Source: Chitinophagaceae bacterium
GTDB taxonomy: Bacteria; Bacteroidota; Bacteroidia; Chitinophagales; Chitinophagaceae
Direction: 5' to 3'
Length of the DNA: 64,000 bases
NCBI GenBank assembly: GCA_017307735.1
Contig: JAFKGR010000013.1
Location: 62,001 to 126,000 of the forward strand
The stretch's first letter is position 1, and every line of letters starts with the position of its first letter. The notes under the pieces were generated by a model, which saw only the letters and a program-made list of their open reading frames with translations, was not told the DNA's origin and ran no database searches. This document shows positions 53,445-63,197 of this stretch, one piece after another. The position numbers and the translations under genes are program-made.

Positions 53445-54122
53445 ATGGATTTATTTCTTCTGCAAACAGACACTGCCACTGCTGCTATGGCTTCAGCTAC
53501 CAAGTCGCAAAGTTTATGGGATGTGCTGGTGAGCGGTGGTGTACTCATGATCCCGCTGGCATTGCTTTTTGTGATTGCACTTTATTTCTTCATTGAAAGA
53601 TTGATAGCGATTAACAAAGCAAGCCATATCGATAATAATTTTATGCGGATTATAAGAGATCACATCATCAGCGGAAATGTATCGGCTGCAAGAAGTTTTT
53701 CAAAAAACAGCGACAGCCCTGTAGCCAGGATTGTGGATAAAGGGATTCAAAGAATCGGCAAACCGATGGATGCCATTGAAAAAAGCATGGAAAATGTAGG
53801 TACACTTGAACTCTACAAACTTGAAAAAAATCTTTCTATTATTTCCATTGTCGCACGTATCGCTCCTTTGTTCGGATTCCTGGGAACCATTGTCGGCATG
53901 CTGGCTTTGTTCAGAAGCATTGCCATCAGCACGGAATACACGCCAAACACCATTGCCGACGGTATTTACATTAAAATGGTGACTTCTGCTACCGGACTAA
54001 TTATTGGTATTCTCGCCTACATCGGACACAGCTATCTCGTGGCACAGATAGACAGAATGGAAAACAAAATGGAAGTGGCTGTTGCAGAATTTACAGATGT
54101 CCTTCAGGAACCAACCAGATAA
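53445..54122 (+). CDS. MotA/TolQ/ExbB proton channel family protein
   Basis: A 225-residue inner-membrane motor stator subunit. Three membrane segments are visible: about 31-51 (VLMIPLALLFVIALYFFIE), 131-155 (VARIAPLFGFLGTIVGMLALF) and 176-200 (SATGLIIGILAYIGHSYLV). The GTIVGM and conserved Thr/Ser in TM2-TM3 are characteristic of ExbB and TolQ. It couples the proton gradient to TonB or to an outer-membrane process. It is followed after 33 bases by an ExbD-like partner. No tonB gene is adjacent, so it could energise the SusC receptor or a Tol-like system. Confidence 0.93.
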   Translation: MDLFLLQTDTATAAMASATKSQSLWDVLVSGGVLMIPLALLFVIALYFFIERLIAINKASHIDNNFMRIIRDHIISGNVSAARSFSKNSDSPVARIVDKGIQRIGKPMDAIEKSMENVGTLELYKLEKNLSIISIVARIAPLFGFLGTIVGMLALFRSIAISTEYTPNTIADGIYIKMVTSATGLIIGILAYIGHSYLVAQIDRMENKMEVAVAEFTDVLQEPTR

Positions 54123-54155
54123 TTTTTTGAAACCAGCATCGGATAATTAAGCATC

Positions 54156-54557
54156 ATGAGTATCAGAAAAAGATTTAAAAGTGAGGATACAGAACTGGAT
54201 ACCGGTCCGCTGAATGACATACTTTTTATCCTGATGTTTTTCTTCCTGATTATTTCTACCATGGCCAATCCGAATGTCATTAAGATGAATAACCCGCGCG
54301 CAGACAGCGACGCCAAAGCCAAGCAGAGTGTGATTGTAAGCATTGATAAGAATAATGAAATTTTTGTGGGACAAAAGAAAATCCCGTTTGATTCGCTGGC
54401 ACCTGTGTTGAGATCCCAGTTGCTCATAACAGACAGCACCAAACCTGCTGTGGTGATCAATGCAGATTCTTTGGTAAGCTGGGGCGATATCGTCAGGGTT
54501 ATGCAGGTAGCGAAAAAACTGGGCGCAACCACAAGCGCCTCTGTCAAGTCGGAATAG
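54156..54557 (+). CDS. ExbD/TolR family biopolymer transport protein
   Basis: A 133-residue partner of the ExbB-like protein. A cytoplasmic N-terminus is followed by a single membrane helix (about 21-40: LNDILFILMFFFLIISTM) whose Asp in PLNDIL is the conserved proton-carrying residue. The periplasmic part contains SIDKNNEIFVGQKKIPFDSLAPVLRS, typical of ExbD. It ends 14 bases inside the prmC gene on the other strand, a convergent overlap. Confidence 0.92.
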   Translation: MSIRKRFKSEDTELDTGPLNDILFILMFFFLIISTMANPNVIKMNNPRADSDAKAKQSVIVSIDKNNEIFVGQKKIPFDSLAPVLRSQLLITDSTKPAVVINADSLVSWGDIVRVMQVAKKLGATTSASVKSE

Positions 54558-55386
54558 CTTTTACCATTCTTTCCTTTCCATACATATCCCTGAGAATTTC
54601 TGTCCTCCATCCGTTTTTTTCGAAGTAATCAGAAACATCTCTGGCGTAGGATTCATTAACCTCGAGATATACTTTTCCTCCCGGATTTAATTTTTGTTGT
54701 GCAAAATGAAAAATGACTTTGTAAAAAAGCAAGGGATCATTTTCAGGAACAAAGAGCGCAACAGAAGGCTCAAAGTTGACCACATTGGGAGATAAAGTGC
54801 TTTTTTCCTGAGGCGTTACATACGGGGGATTGCTGACAATGATTTCGAAAGAGGGGAGTGTGTCCCATTCTTTTTGGTTCAAAATATCAAGTGTGCTGAA
54901 ATTAATTTTTACCTGATTTAATTCAGCATTTTTCAAAGCTACTTTCAATGCACCCTCGCTTACATCAACTGCGGAGACCTCTGCTGATGAAATTTTTTTC
55001 TTCAAAGCAACGGGAATGCATCCGCTGCCGGTACCGATGTCGAGGATGGATTTTGCGGTTGGATTTTCTTTGATAACGTGATCGACGAGTTCTTCTGTTT
55101 CGGGCCTTGGGATGAGTACATTCTCATCAACAAAAAATTTCATTCCATAAAAAAATGCTTCGTGCAAAACGTATTGGACAGGGCGGAAATTCAAAAGCTC
55201 TTTTCTGTATTTTTCAAAGAGTTCCTGTTGTGATTGTGTCATTGGCGACAGATTCCGGTTTCTTTCCCATCTTTTTTCTTGCATGATATTTTCCAAAACC
55301 CAATCGGCAATATTTTCAGCTTCTCTCTTTTCATAAAGGGAAGCGAGTTCATTTTTTAATAGTTCAAAGGCATGTTTTGAAGTCAT
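54544..55386 (-). CDS. prmC: Peptide chain release factor N5-glutamine methyltransferase
   Basis: Methylates the glutamine of the GGQ motif in release factors. From ATG 55386 the protein has 280 residues; an in-frame extension to 55440 would run into the divergent ribD leader and adds nothing conserved. N-terminal helical domain at about 1-80, then SAM motif I (LDIGTGSGCIPVAL) and the catalytic SNPPYVTP. YLEVNESY is the late conserved block. It is divergent from ribD and overlaps exbD by 14 bases. Confidence 0.95.
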   Translation of the reverse strand: MTSKHAFELLKNELASLYEKREAENIADWVLENIMQEKRWERNRNLSPMTQSQQELFEKYRKELLNFRPVQYVLHEAFFYGMKFFVDENVLIPRPETEELVDHVIKENPTAKSILDIGTGSGCIPVALKKKISSAEVSAVDVSEGALKVALKNAELNQVKINFSTLDILNQKEWDTLPSFEIIVSNPPYVTPQEKSTLSPNVVNFEPSVALFVPENDPLLFYKVIFHFAQQKLNPGGKVYLEVNESYARDVSDYFEKNGWRTEILRDMYGKERMVKAIPT

Positions 55387-55417
55387 TAGCCAAACATAAT
55401 TTAATTTGCAAATTACT

Positions 55418-55422
55418 GGAGG
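55418..55422 (+). promoter_or_regulatory. Shine-Dalgarno sequence deciding the ribD start
   Basis: GGAGG with a 7-base spacer to TTG 55430. This is one of very few clear Shine-Dalgarno sequences in the window and selects TTG 55430 over TTG 55406 and ATG 55448. Confidence 0.75.
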
Positions 55423-55429
55423 ATATATT

Positions 55430-56476
55430 TTGGACGACAATTATTTTATGAAACGGTGCATTGAACTTGCCGGATTGGGCAGGGGAAATGTGGCGCCTAA
55501 CCCTTTGGTGGGCGCGGTTTTGGTTTATAAAGGGAAAATTATCGGCGAAGGTTTTCATCAGAAATATGGCGGGCCGCATGCCGAAGTGAATTGTATCAAC
55601 AGTGTTCCCGAAAATAAAAGACCACTGATTGCAAAGAGTACAATGTATGTATCCCTGGAACCTTGTTCTCATTTTGGAAAGACACCGCCCTGCGCAAATC
55701 TGATTGTGGAAAAACAAATTCCTGAAGTAGTTATTGGTTCGGGAGACATCAATAAAAAAGTTTCCGGAAGAGGTATTGCTATTTTGGAAGGAGCCGGAAT
55801 TAAAGTAAGGATGAGCGAAATGGAGAAGGAATGTCATTTTCTCAACCGCAGGTTTTTTACATTTCATCAGTTTCAGCGGCCTTACATTATTTTGAAATGG
55901 GCACAGACAATGAATGGTGTTTTAGGAAATCATTCGCAAAGGTTAATTATCAGTAATGCATACACGAATATTTTGGTGCATCAATGGCGAAGCGATGAGG
56001 CTGCTATTCTTGTGGGGCATCAAACTGCAATTAAGGACGATCCGTTGCTGACAAACCGTTCAGGTGCCGGTTCTCAGCCTTTGAGAGTGATTCTTTGCAA
56101 CAAGGATATTCCGGAACATTTGAAAATGTTTGACCAGCCAGGAAAAACCATTTTGTTCAATACGGTTAAAGAAGAACAAGGAGAAAAAGTGATTTACAAA
56201 AAGGTAGAAGAAAAAGATTATCTCAGGCAGGTATTATCTTTTCTTCATGCAAATGGAATATTGAGTGTAATGGTCGAAGGAGGCAGTTTCACTTTACAGA
56301 AATTCTTTGATGCAGGAATTTGGGATGAATGCAGGATAATTACAAATACTCAAAAGATTTCAGACGGAGATGTTTTGGCGCCCCGGTTGCATGAAATGAG
56401 AAAAGTTTCTGAAATGGAAGTCGAAGGAGATTTGATTCAATCTTTTGTGAATCCGCAAAATCCTTTTGTCGGCTAA
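55430..56476 (+). CDS. ribD: Bifunctional diaminohydroxyphosphoribosylaminopyrimidine deaminase / 5-amino-6-(5-phosphoribosylamino)uracil reductase
   Basis: Carries out two successive steps of riboflavin synthesis. It is 348 residues from TTG 55430. The N-terminal deaminase has the zinc motif PHAEV and SLEPCSHFGKTPPC (His, two Cys, catalytic Glu). The C-terminal reductase begins near RPYIILKWAQTMNG and continues with WRSDEAAILVGHQTAIKDDPLL and VMVEGGSFT. The order and length match E. coli RibD. Other rib genes are not adjacent. Both active sites look complete. Confidence 0.95.
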   Translation: MDDNYFMKRCIELAGLGRGNVAPNPLVGAVLVYKGKIIGEGFHQKYGGPHAEVNCINSVPENKRPLIAKSTMYVSLEPCSHFGKTPPCANLIVEKQIPEVVIGSGDINKKVSGRGIAILEGAGIKVRMSEMEKECHFLNRRFFTFHQFQRPYIILKWAQTMNGVLGNHSQRLIISNAYTNILVHQWRSDEAAILVGHQTAIKDDPLLTNRSGAGSQPLRVILCNKDIPEHLKMFDQPGKTILFNTVKEEQGEKVIYKKVEEKDYLRQVLSFLHANGILSVMVEGGSFTLQKFFDAGIWDECRIITNTQKISDGDVLAPRLHEMRKVSEMEVEGDLIQSFVNPQNPFVG

Positions 56477-56482
56477 TACATT

Positions 56483-56490
56483 TATTTTTG
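56483..56490 (+). promoter_or_regulatory. Flippase gene promoter -7 box
   Basis: TATTTTTG is an exact box lying just after the ribD stop codon; a TTTG at 56465-56468 is closer than usual for a -33 element. The TTG start is 23 bases downstream. Confidence 0.45.
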
Positions 56491-56513
56491 ACACATCCTA
56501 ATCCGGTTATTTC

Positions 56514-58031
56514 TTGGGAAATATTAAAAAGTTAGCAGGTCAGACCATGTGGTATGGAGCAAGTTCCATAGCTGCGCGGTTCTTATTTTATCTGCTGACT
56601 CCCTATTTTACAGCACGGCTGACTCTGGATGGATATGGCGATATGAGCAACCTGTATGCAGCCATTCCCTTTTTGAATGTGTTATTTACTTATGGACTTG
56701 AAACGGCTTATTTCCGGTTTTCCACCCATGAAAAATACAAGAAGGATATTTATGGAACAGCCATTATCTCTATAGTTTTTTCAACTCTTGTGTTTGCGAC
56801 GATTATGATTATGTACCGGCAGACAATTGCCCATTGGCTGAGGCTGGACAACCATCCTGAATTTATCACCCTTGCAGTTTTGATTATTTCCTTCGATACC
56901 CTCTCTACGCTGCCGTTTGCCAAATTGCGTCTGGACCAGCGGCCGAGAAAATATGCACTCATCCGCATTTTTTGTATCTGCCTTCAGATAGCTGTGGTCT
57001 ATTTTCTTCTTTCGGTTTGCCCGGTGTGGGCCAAGGAAAATCCCATCGGATTCTGGGGTACTTTTTACAATCCGAATTATGGCGTCGGGTATATCATGAT
57101 TGCCAATCTCGTTGCTTCAGCCGTTGCGTGGTTTTTACTTATTCCCGAATTTTTATCAGCCAAATGGACTTTCAGTAAAAGCACCTGGTATGATATGATG
57201 ATTTATTCCCTGCCGCTTCTCATTGCAGGTTTTGGCGGAATGATCAATGAAACTTTCGACAGAATCATGATCACGTGGCTGGCTCCGGGAGGTTTGGATG
57301 CAGCCAAAGAACAAACGGCTATTTACTCGGCATGCTATAAATTATCGATTCTGATTACTTTATTTATTCAGGCGTTCCGGTTGGGAGCCGAACCTTTCTT
57401 TTTTAAACAAGCCGAAGGACAGCAACCTCAAAAGGTGTATGCCAGGGTGATGAAATTTTTTGTAATCACAATTTCTTTGATGTTCCTTGTCGTCATGTTG
57501 TACCTCGATATTTGGAAATATTTTTTAAGTCTCAATGCAGAGAAAAGAAAAATTTATGAAACGGGTTTGAAAGTAGTTCCCATACTTCTTTTTGCCAATA
57601 TGTTTCTCGGTATTTATTACAACCTCGCTATATGGTATAAACTGACGCATCAGACAATGGCCGGGGCGTGGATTACTATTATCGGCGCTGCGCTAACCTT
57701 ATTTATTAATTATTTTTTCATTCCGGTTTTTGGATACATGGCAAGCGCCTGGGCTACTTTTATCTGTTATGGCAGTATGATGGTGATCTCTTATATCTGG
57801 GGCCAGAAAAAATATCCTGTGCCCTATGCCTGGAAAAAACTGATTGCTTACATGGTCATAGCGCTGCTGATTTATTGGATACATAAACTGATTAATTTCT
57901 GGACAGCCAGTTTCCTGTTCCACTTTGCAACGGCTACCATTTTGATTTTCCTTTTTGCCCTGTTCATTTTGAGAGTCGAAAGAAAAGAATTTGCGAAAGT
58001 GCCCGTGATCCGCAACTTTTTAAAACCATAG
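56514..58031 (+). CDS. Wzx/MATE-like oligosaccharide flippase
   Basis: A 505-residue polytopic membrane protein with about 14 predicted helices and a short basic C-terminus. The N-terminal NIKKLAGQTMWYGASSIAARF matches the usual opening of Bacteroidota lipopolysaccharide and polysaccharide flippases, which supports the TTG start at 56514; the next ATG is 11 codons later. Members move lipid-linked glycans across the inner membrane. No glycosyltransferases are near, so the cargo is unknown; lipid II-type or O-antigen substrates are possible. Confidence 0.87.
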   Translation: MGNIKKLAGQTMWYGASSIAARFLFYLLTPYFTARLTLDGYGDMSNLYAAIPFLNVLFTYGLETAYFRFSTHEKYKKDIYGTAIISIVFSTLVFATIMIMYRQTIAHWLRLDNHPEFITLAVLIISFDTLSTLPFAKLRLDQRPRKYALIRIFCICLQIAVVYFLLSVCPVWAKENPIGFWGTFYNPNYGVGYIMIANLVASAVAWFLLIPEFLSAKWTFSKSTWYDMMIYSLPLLIAGFGGMINETFDRIMITWLAPGGLDAAKEQTAIYSACYKLSILITLFIQAFRLGAEPFFFKQAEGQQPQKVYARVMKFFVITISLMFLVVMLYLDIWKYFLSLNAEKRKIYETGLKVVPILLFANMFLGIYYNLAIWYKLTHQTMAGAWITIIGAALTLFINYFFIPVFGYMASAWATFICYGSMMVISYIWGQKKYPVPYAWKKLIAYMVIALLIYWIHKLINFWTASFLFHFATATILIFLFALFILRVERKEFAKVPVIRNFLKP

Positions 58032-58156
58032 ATTCCTTTAATCCGAAGGTTTATTAATGATTGCCGGTTTTCTTTAATATCACTTCCCGGATACAACAAT
58101 TAAACTTCACCTTCTTTTTGCGAAATTTTAAAAATGAAAGCCTTTCTATGTCCATT

Positions 58157-58192
58157 TTTGTAGTGAAAAATTATTTTTAAGCCTTACCTTTG
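58157..58192 (+). promoter_or_regulatory. atpD promoter
   Basis: TTTG (58157-58160), a 24-base spacer and TACCTTTG (58185-58192). The -7 box is exact, the spacer a few bases long. The ATG is 30 bases further on. Confidence 0.5.
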
Positions 58193-58204
58193 CCGCCGAT
58201 TTAA

Positions 58205-59734
<1,530 letters not shown>

Positions 59735-59763
59735 AATTTTATTAAACAGCAACCGGATATACA

Positions 59764-60015
59764 ATGACTTTAGAAATTTTAACACCAGACAAAAAGGTTT
59801 TCAGCGGAGAAGTATATGGTGTTCAATTACCGGGAACGAGCGGATTGTTTGAGGTACTCGATCATCATGCAGCGGTGGTAAGTTCGCTGAAATCCGGCAA
59901 TCTGAAGGTATTGCTGGATAAACAAAAGACCCGGATATATGCGATCAAAAGTGGTTTTGCCGAAGTATTAAACAATAAAACGGTTGTGCTGGTTGAAGGA
60001 GCCGATTTACAGTAA
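59764..60015 (+). CDS. atpC: F0F1 ATP synthase subunit epsilon, short form
   Basis: An 83-residue epsilon subunit: MTLEILTPDKKVFSGEVYGVQLPG opens the N-terminal beta-sandwich domain (given here in two parts, 1-16 and 17-24), and VLDHHAAVVSSLKSG and KSGFAEVLNNKTVVLVEGA complete it. The C-terminal helical hairpin present in the 135-140-residue E. coli subunit, which inhibits ATP hydrolysis, is absent. Short forms of this kind are usual in the phylum as I recall. It lies 29 bases after atpD and is co-transcribed. Confidence 0.95.
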   Translation: MTLEILTPDKKVFSGEVYGVQLPGTSGLFEVLDHHAAVVSSLKSGNLKVLLDKQKTRIYAIKSGFAEVLNNKTVVLVEGADLQ

Positions 60016-60495
60016 CTGGCAGGTCTTATTAATTCTTTCAGTGGAATTTCTCACTGTTTTATGATCAGACCCATAAGATATTAACCGAATAATTTAGGTA
60101 CTGAATTCACGGATGTTTATTTTTTTGCCACGGGTGCAAAGGCACCATAGATAATTCTTTGGGATTCCTGATGTCCCGGGGCCTGGTGGCATGTTCGTTT
60201 ACCATTGCAAAAGCCAGGTGACTTTTACAGAGTCTTTTAGAATCCCCAAATCATTACCTGCAAACAGGAAACTCCTGATGTAGCCGGGATTAGTTGTGCA
60301 GATAATTTGTTTTTCTAATCCTATGATACATGAATACAATTTGATCTTTTTTGAAAAAATATTCGTACATCTGTGGCATATTTTTTAAGAAGTTATCAGG
60401 GAATTGATCACCGGATTTCCATTTTAAAATCCGAAAAAAAAGCGGCGAGATTTTATTCTGCCGCTTACCATCATCCACAATGACTTAAATATTAT
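60016..60495. other. 480-base intergenic region
   Basis: This lies between atpC and the convergent POT transporter gene. It starts with a weak CAGTG/CACTG stem (60039-60056) followed by TTTT, a possible atpC terminator. The middle part (60130-60290) is more GC-rich than other gaps and has several short inverted repeats, but no open frame that I trust. The right end holds the POT terminator. Confidence 0.45.
60434..60466 (-). terminator. POT transporter terminator
   Basis: On the minus strand stem AAGCGGC/GCCGCTT encloses a 13-base loop with an internal AGA/TCT pair, followed by at least seven T. It begins 30 bases after the stop codon. Confidence 0.85.
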
Positions 60496-62253
60496 TTATG
60501 CAGAACCTGTTTTTTCCTTTACAACATTGTTGAGGAATTTCAGCCTGCTGAAAATAACGATTCCTCCGATGAATGCGGCTACAACAAGGATCAGAAAGAA
60601 TACCTTTTTATCAGTAAAACTATCCCAGAAACTTGTCATCACGCCTGCTATTTTACCACCGATGGCAGTAGCTAAAAACCAACCTCCCATTAACAATGAT
60701 GTCAGCCGGGGAGGAGCGAGTTTTGACACGAGAGACAATCCGATCGGACTGAGAAATAGTTCACTTACCGTAAAAACGAAGTAGGTTCCCCAAAGCCAGT
60801 AAGGGGATGTCTTTTCCAAATACACGGAATCGACAGATAAGATGGCGAACACCATAACAAGGGAAGAACAGCCTGATATAAACAAAGCCAGGCCAAATTT
60901 TGAAGCCGTGGTTGGTTCTGATCTTATACTTCGCAGAAATCCGAAAAACAATACAAGCAATGGTGTAAGAATGACAATGAAAAGAGGATTTATAGATTGG
61001 AATAATTCGGTATTGGCAACTTTCATCGATCCTTTTGGCCATTGATCTTTTGGAATGTTATTGAAATAAGGATCAGGACCCTCCACCTGAATAATTTTTG
61101 TTCGTGCATCTACCAGGTTTCCGTCTGCAGTTGAATCCAGGTCGGGTTTTATTTTTGCGACGACCGGAGAATTATCAGTTACATCTACAAAAAAAGGATC
61201 TACTTTATTTACCAATCTGGGCGTATCACTCACCGTCTGCATGAAACCAAGTCCTCCGGCCACCTTCTCGAGAACGGGAGTCGAGATACTCCGGTCGGTA
61301 TGACGTTGTGCCCAAAGAGTAAGTCCCGTAGAGTTTTGATTGTAAATAGTCCAGAAAATAATTGATATTCCAAAAATAAAAAGTAAAGCGCCGATACCTC
61401 TTTTATCTGTGCCTTTCGCTCTTACATATAAGGATACGTAAAATGCGATAATAGGAAGACACGCAAATATGAATGCATCGTTTGATTTACTTCCCATAAT
61501 AGTGGAACCAAAAATTTGTGTGGGGAGCATCCATCCTATGATTGCGGCGATGATTGCGGGAACAAAAACGTATCCCAGTATTTTTCCAATGGACATATCT
61601 TCGGGATTGGGTTTCTTCTTGATGTCTCCTTCCCGCACTTTTTTTAAATTGGATGCCAGCCAGATCAATCCGATTACCAACCCGACTCCGGCAGCGGCAA
61701 AGGCATATCCCCATCCATAATGATTACGCAAATAGGCAGCTACGAAATTGCACACCAATGCGCCAATATTGATACCCATGTAAAAAATATTATACGCATT
61801 GTCTTTTAGCTTTTTTAAATCTTCTCTGTTATAAATATTTCCGAGAATTGTCGAAATGTTGGGTTTAAAAAATCCATTTCCAACAATGATCAGAAGAAGT
61901 GAAACATACAGCGCTGTATTGCCCGGGAGAGCAAGCCCAAAATATCCGAGAGCCATCAGAGAACCGCCCAGAAAAATAGATCTGATATAACCCAGGTAAC
62001 GGTCAGCCAAAAGTCCTCCGATAAATGGAGTGAGGTAAACCATTGCAATAAAACTTCCTACCACATCGGCTCCCATCTGTGCAGTCATGCCCTTTCCCGT
62101 TTGTCCGTCGATGAGATATAATAACAGAATCCCAACCATCAGGTAGTAGGCGAATCTTTCCCACATTTCGGTCATGAACAAAACATACAGGGCTTTCGGG
62201 TGTTTTCCTTTTTTGCTTTCTTCCACCTCTACAGGTGTGCTTTGATCTTCCAT
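60496..62253 (-). CDS. POT/PTR family proton-coupled oligopeptide transporter
   Basis: A 585-residue major-facilitator protein importing di- and tripeptides with protons. The family signature ExxERFxYY is present as EMWERFAYYLMVG at the first helix (about 29-41). GGLLADRYLG follows, and FFKPNISTILGNIY is the conserved PTR2 block. About 12-14 membrane helices are visible, with a long periplasmic or cytoplasmic insert near residues 325-405 that is polar and contains many Asp and Pro. Works with cytoplasmic peptidases such as PepT in this window. Confidence 0.93.
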   Translation of the reverse strand: MEDQSTPVEVEESKKGKHPKALYVLFMTEMWERFAYYLMVGILLLYLIDGQTGKGMTAQMGADVVGSFIAMVYLTPFIGGLLADRYLGYIRSIFLGGSLMALGYFGLALPGNTALYVSLLLIIVGNGFFKPNISTILGNIYNREDLKKLKDNAYNIFYMGINIGALVCNFVAAYLRNHYGWGYAFAAAGVGLVIGLIWLASNLKKVREGDIKKKPNPEDMSIGKILGYVFVPAIIAAIIGWMLPTQIFGSTIMGSKSNDAFIFACLPIIAFYVSLYVRAKGTDKRGIGALLFIFGISIIFWTIYNQNSTGLTLWAQRHTDRSISTPVLEKVAGGLGFMQTVSDTPRLVNKVDPFFVDVTDNSPVVAKIKPDLDSTADGNLVDARTKIIQVEGPDPYFNNIPKDQWPKGSMKVANTELFQSINPLFIVILTPLLVLFFGFLRSIRSEPTTASKFGLALFISGCSSLVMVFAILSVDSVYLEKTSPYWLWGTYFVFTVSELFLSPIGLSLVSKLAPPRLTSLLMGGWFLATAIGGKIAGVMTSFWDSFTDKKVFFLILVVAAFIGGIVIFSRLKFLNNVVKEKTGSA

Positions 62254-62424
62254 AAAAAATCAGGTTTGAAAATTAAATTTGATAAGCGTTACAAGTTTGA
62301 AAGTCCTAAAATAGTCTTTTTTAAAAATTACAGGAATATATTTTTCTCATATACCATTCTTGTGGGATCGGGTGATTCCAAATTTTCTCGTACAAAAAAA
62401 CGACGGGCCTTTTAAAGTCAGTTT

Positions 62425-63060
62425 CTATTTTGGAGGGTTTACATAAATGATGTCTTTAATTTTTACGGGTGGGGTAAAATTATCTCCATTGGAATCCTGG
62501 CTGTGGATTTCATGAACGGTCTTCATACCTTTTATAACTCTTCCGAATGCTGCATATCCCTGCCCATCCGGATTGGCTTCGCCGCCATAATCATAGGCAG
62601 GCTGATCGCCCACACAAATAAAAAATTCGGTGTTGCCGGAGTTGGGGGTTGTTCTTGCAAGAGATATGGTTCCATCGAGATGTTTCAATCCTGTTTTTTG
62701 GGTGGTTTCGAGTGGGATCCCCGGTTCTTTTTCAATGAGTGCAGGATTCGATTTATAAATGCCGCCCTGGATTAATTCGGATTTAAATGCATTGGATGGT
62801 TGATCTTCTTCTTTTAGTACGCGATAAAAACTGCTGTTCTTATAAATTCCGGATTGTACAAATTTCAAAAATGCTGCAACTGTTTGTGGCGCTTTATCCT
62901 GATACAGCTCTACATAAATATTCCCAAAAGTTGTTTTGATTTCAACAGTGGGGTGTGCGTAATGTGTCCCGTTGCAAGCAGTGAAAAGAAAGAGGAAAAA
63001 GAAAAGAAAAAGTTCCGGTCTTTTGTATGGTTTCAAAATGGATGGTTTTATTATTCTCAA
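62425..63060 (-). CDS. Cyclophilin-type peptidyl-prolyl isomerase lipoprotein
   Basis: A 211-residue lipoprotein: a hydrophobic segment (LFLFFFLFLFTAC) ends at the lipobox Cys. The cyclophilin domain covers about 38-208, with VEIKTTFGNIYVELYQDKAPQTVAAFLKFV, FYRVL, IQGG, SLARTTPNSGNTEFFICVGDQP and the closing FGRVIKGMKTV. The catalytic Arg is in FYRV. The start TTG 63060 is chosen because no ATG lies before the lipoprotein signal; a second TTG 8 codons in is an alternative. It probably helps folding in the periplasm. Confidence 0.88.
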   Translation of the reverse strand: MRIIKPSILKPYKRPELFLFFFLFLFTACNGTHYAHPTVEIKTTFGNIYVELYQDKAPQTVAAFLKFVQSGIYKNSSFYRVLKEEDQPSNAFKSELIQGGIYKSNPALIEKEPGIPLETTQKTGLKHLDGTISLARTTPNSGNTEFFICVGDQPAYDYGGEANPDGQGYAAFGRVIKGMKTVHEIHSQDSNGDNFTPPVKIKDIIYVNPPK

Positions 63061-63197
63061 ATTTCGGGTTTAATATTTTCTTTTCTTAAAACTAAATGAA
63101 CATCTTTGTCACGGTTTAAAAAACGTTTAGTAAAGGTCAGGTGATAATTTAACCCGGACTTTTCCCGTTTGAATTAATAAAATATTTTGCGTAACCC

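Noticed and set aside
60290..60478. 62-codon minus-strand frame after the POT gene
   Set aside because: It includes the POT terminator hairpin and has no start signal.
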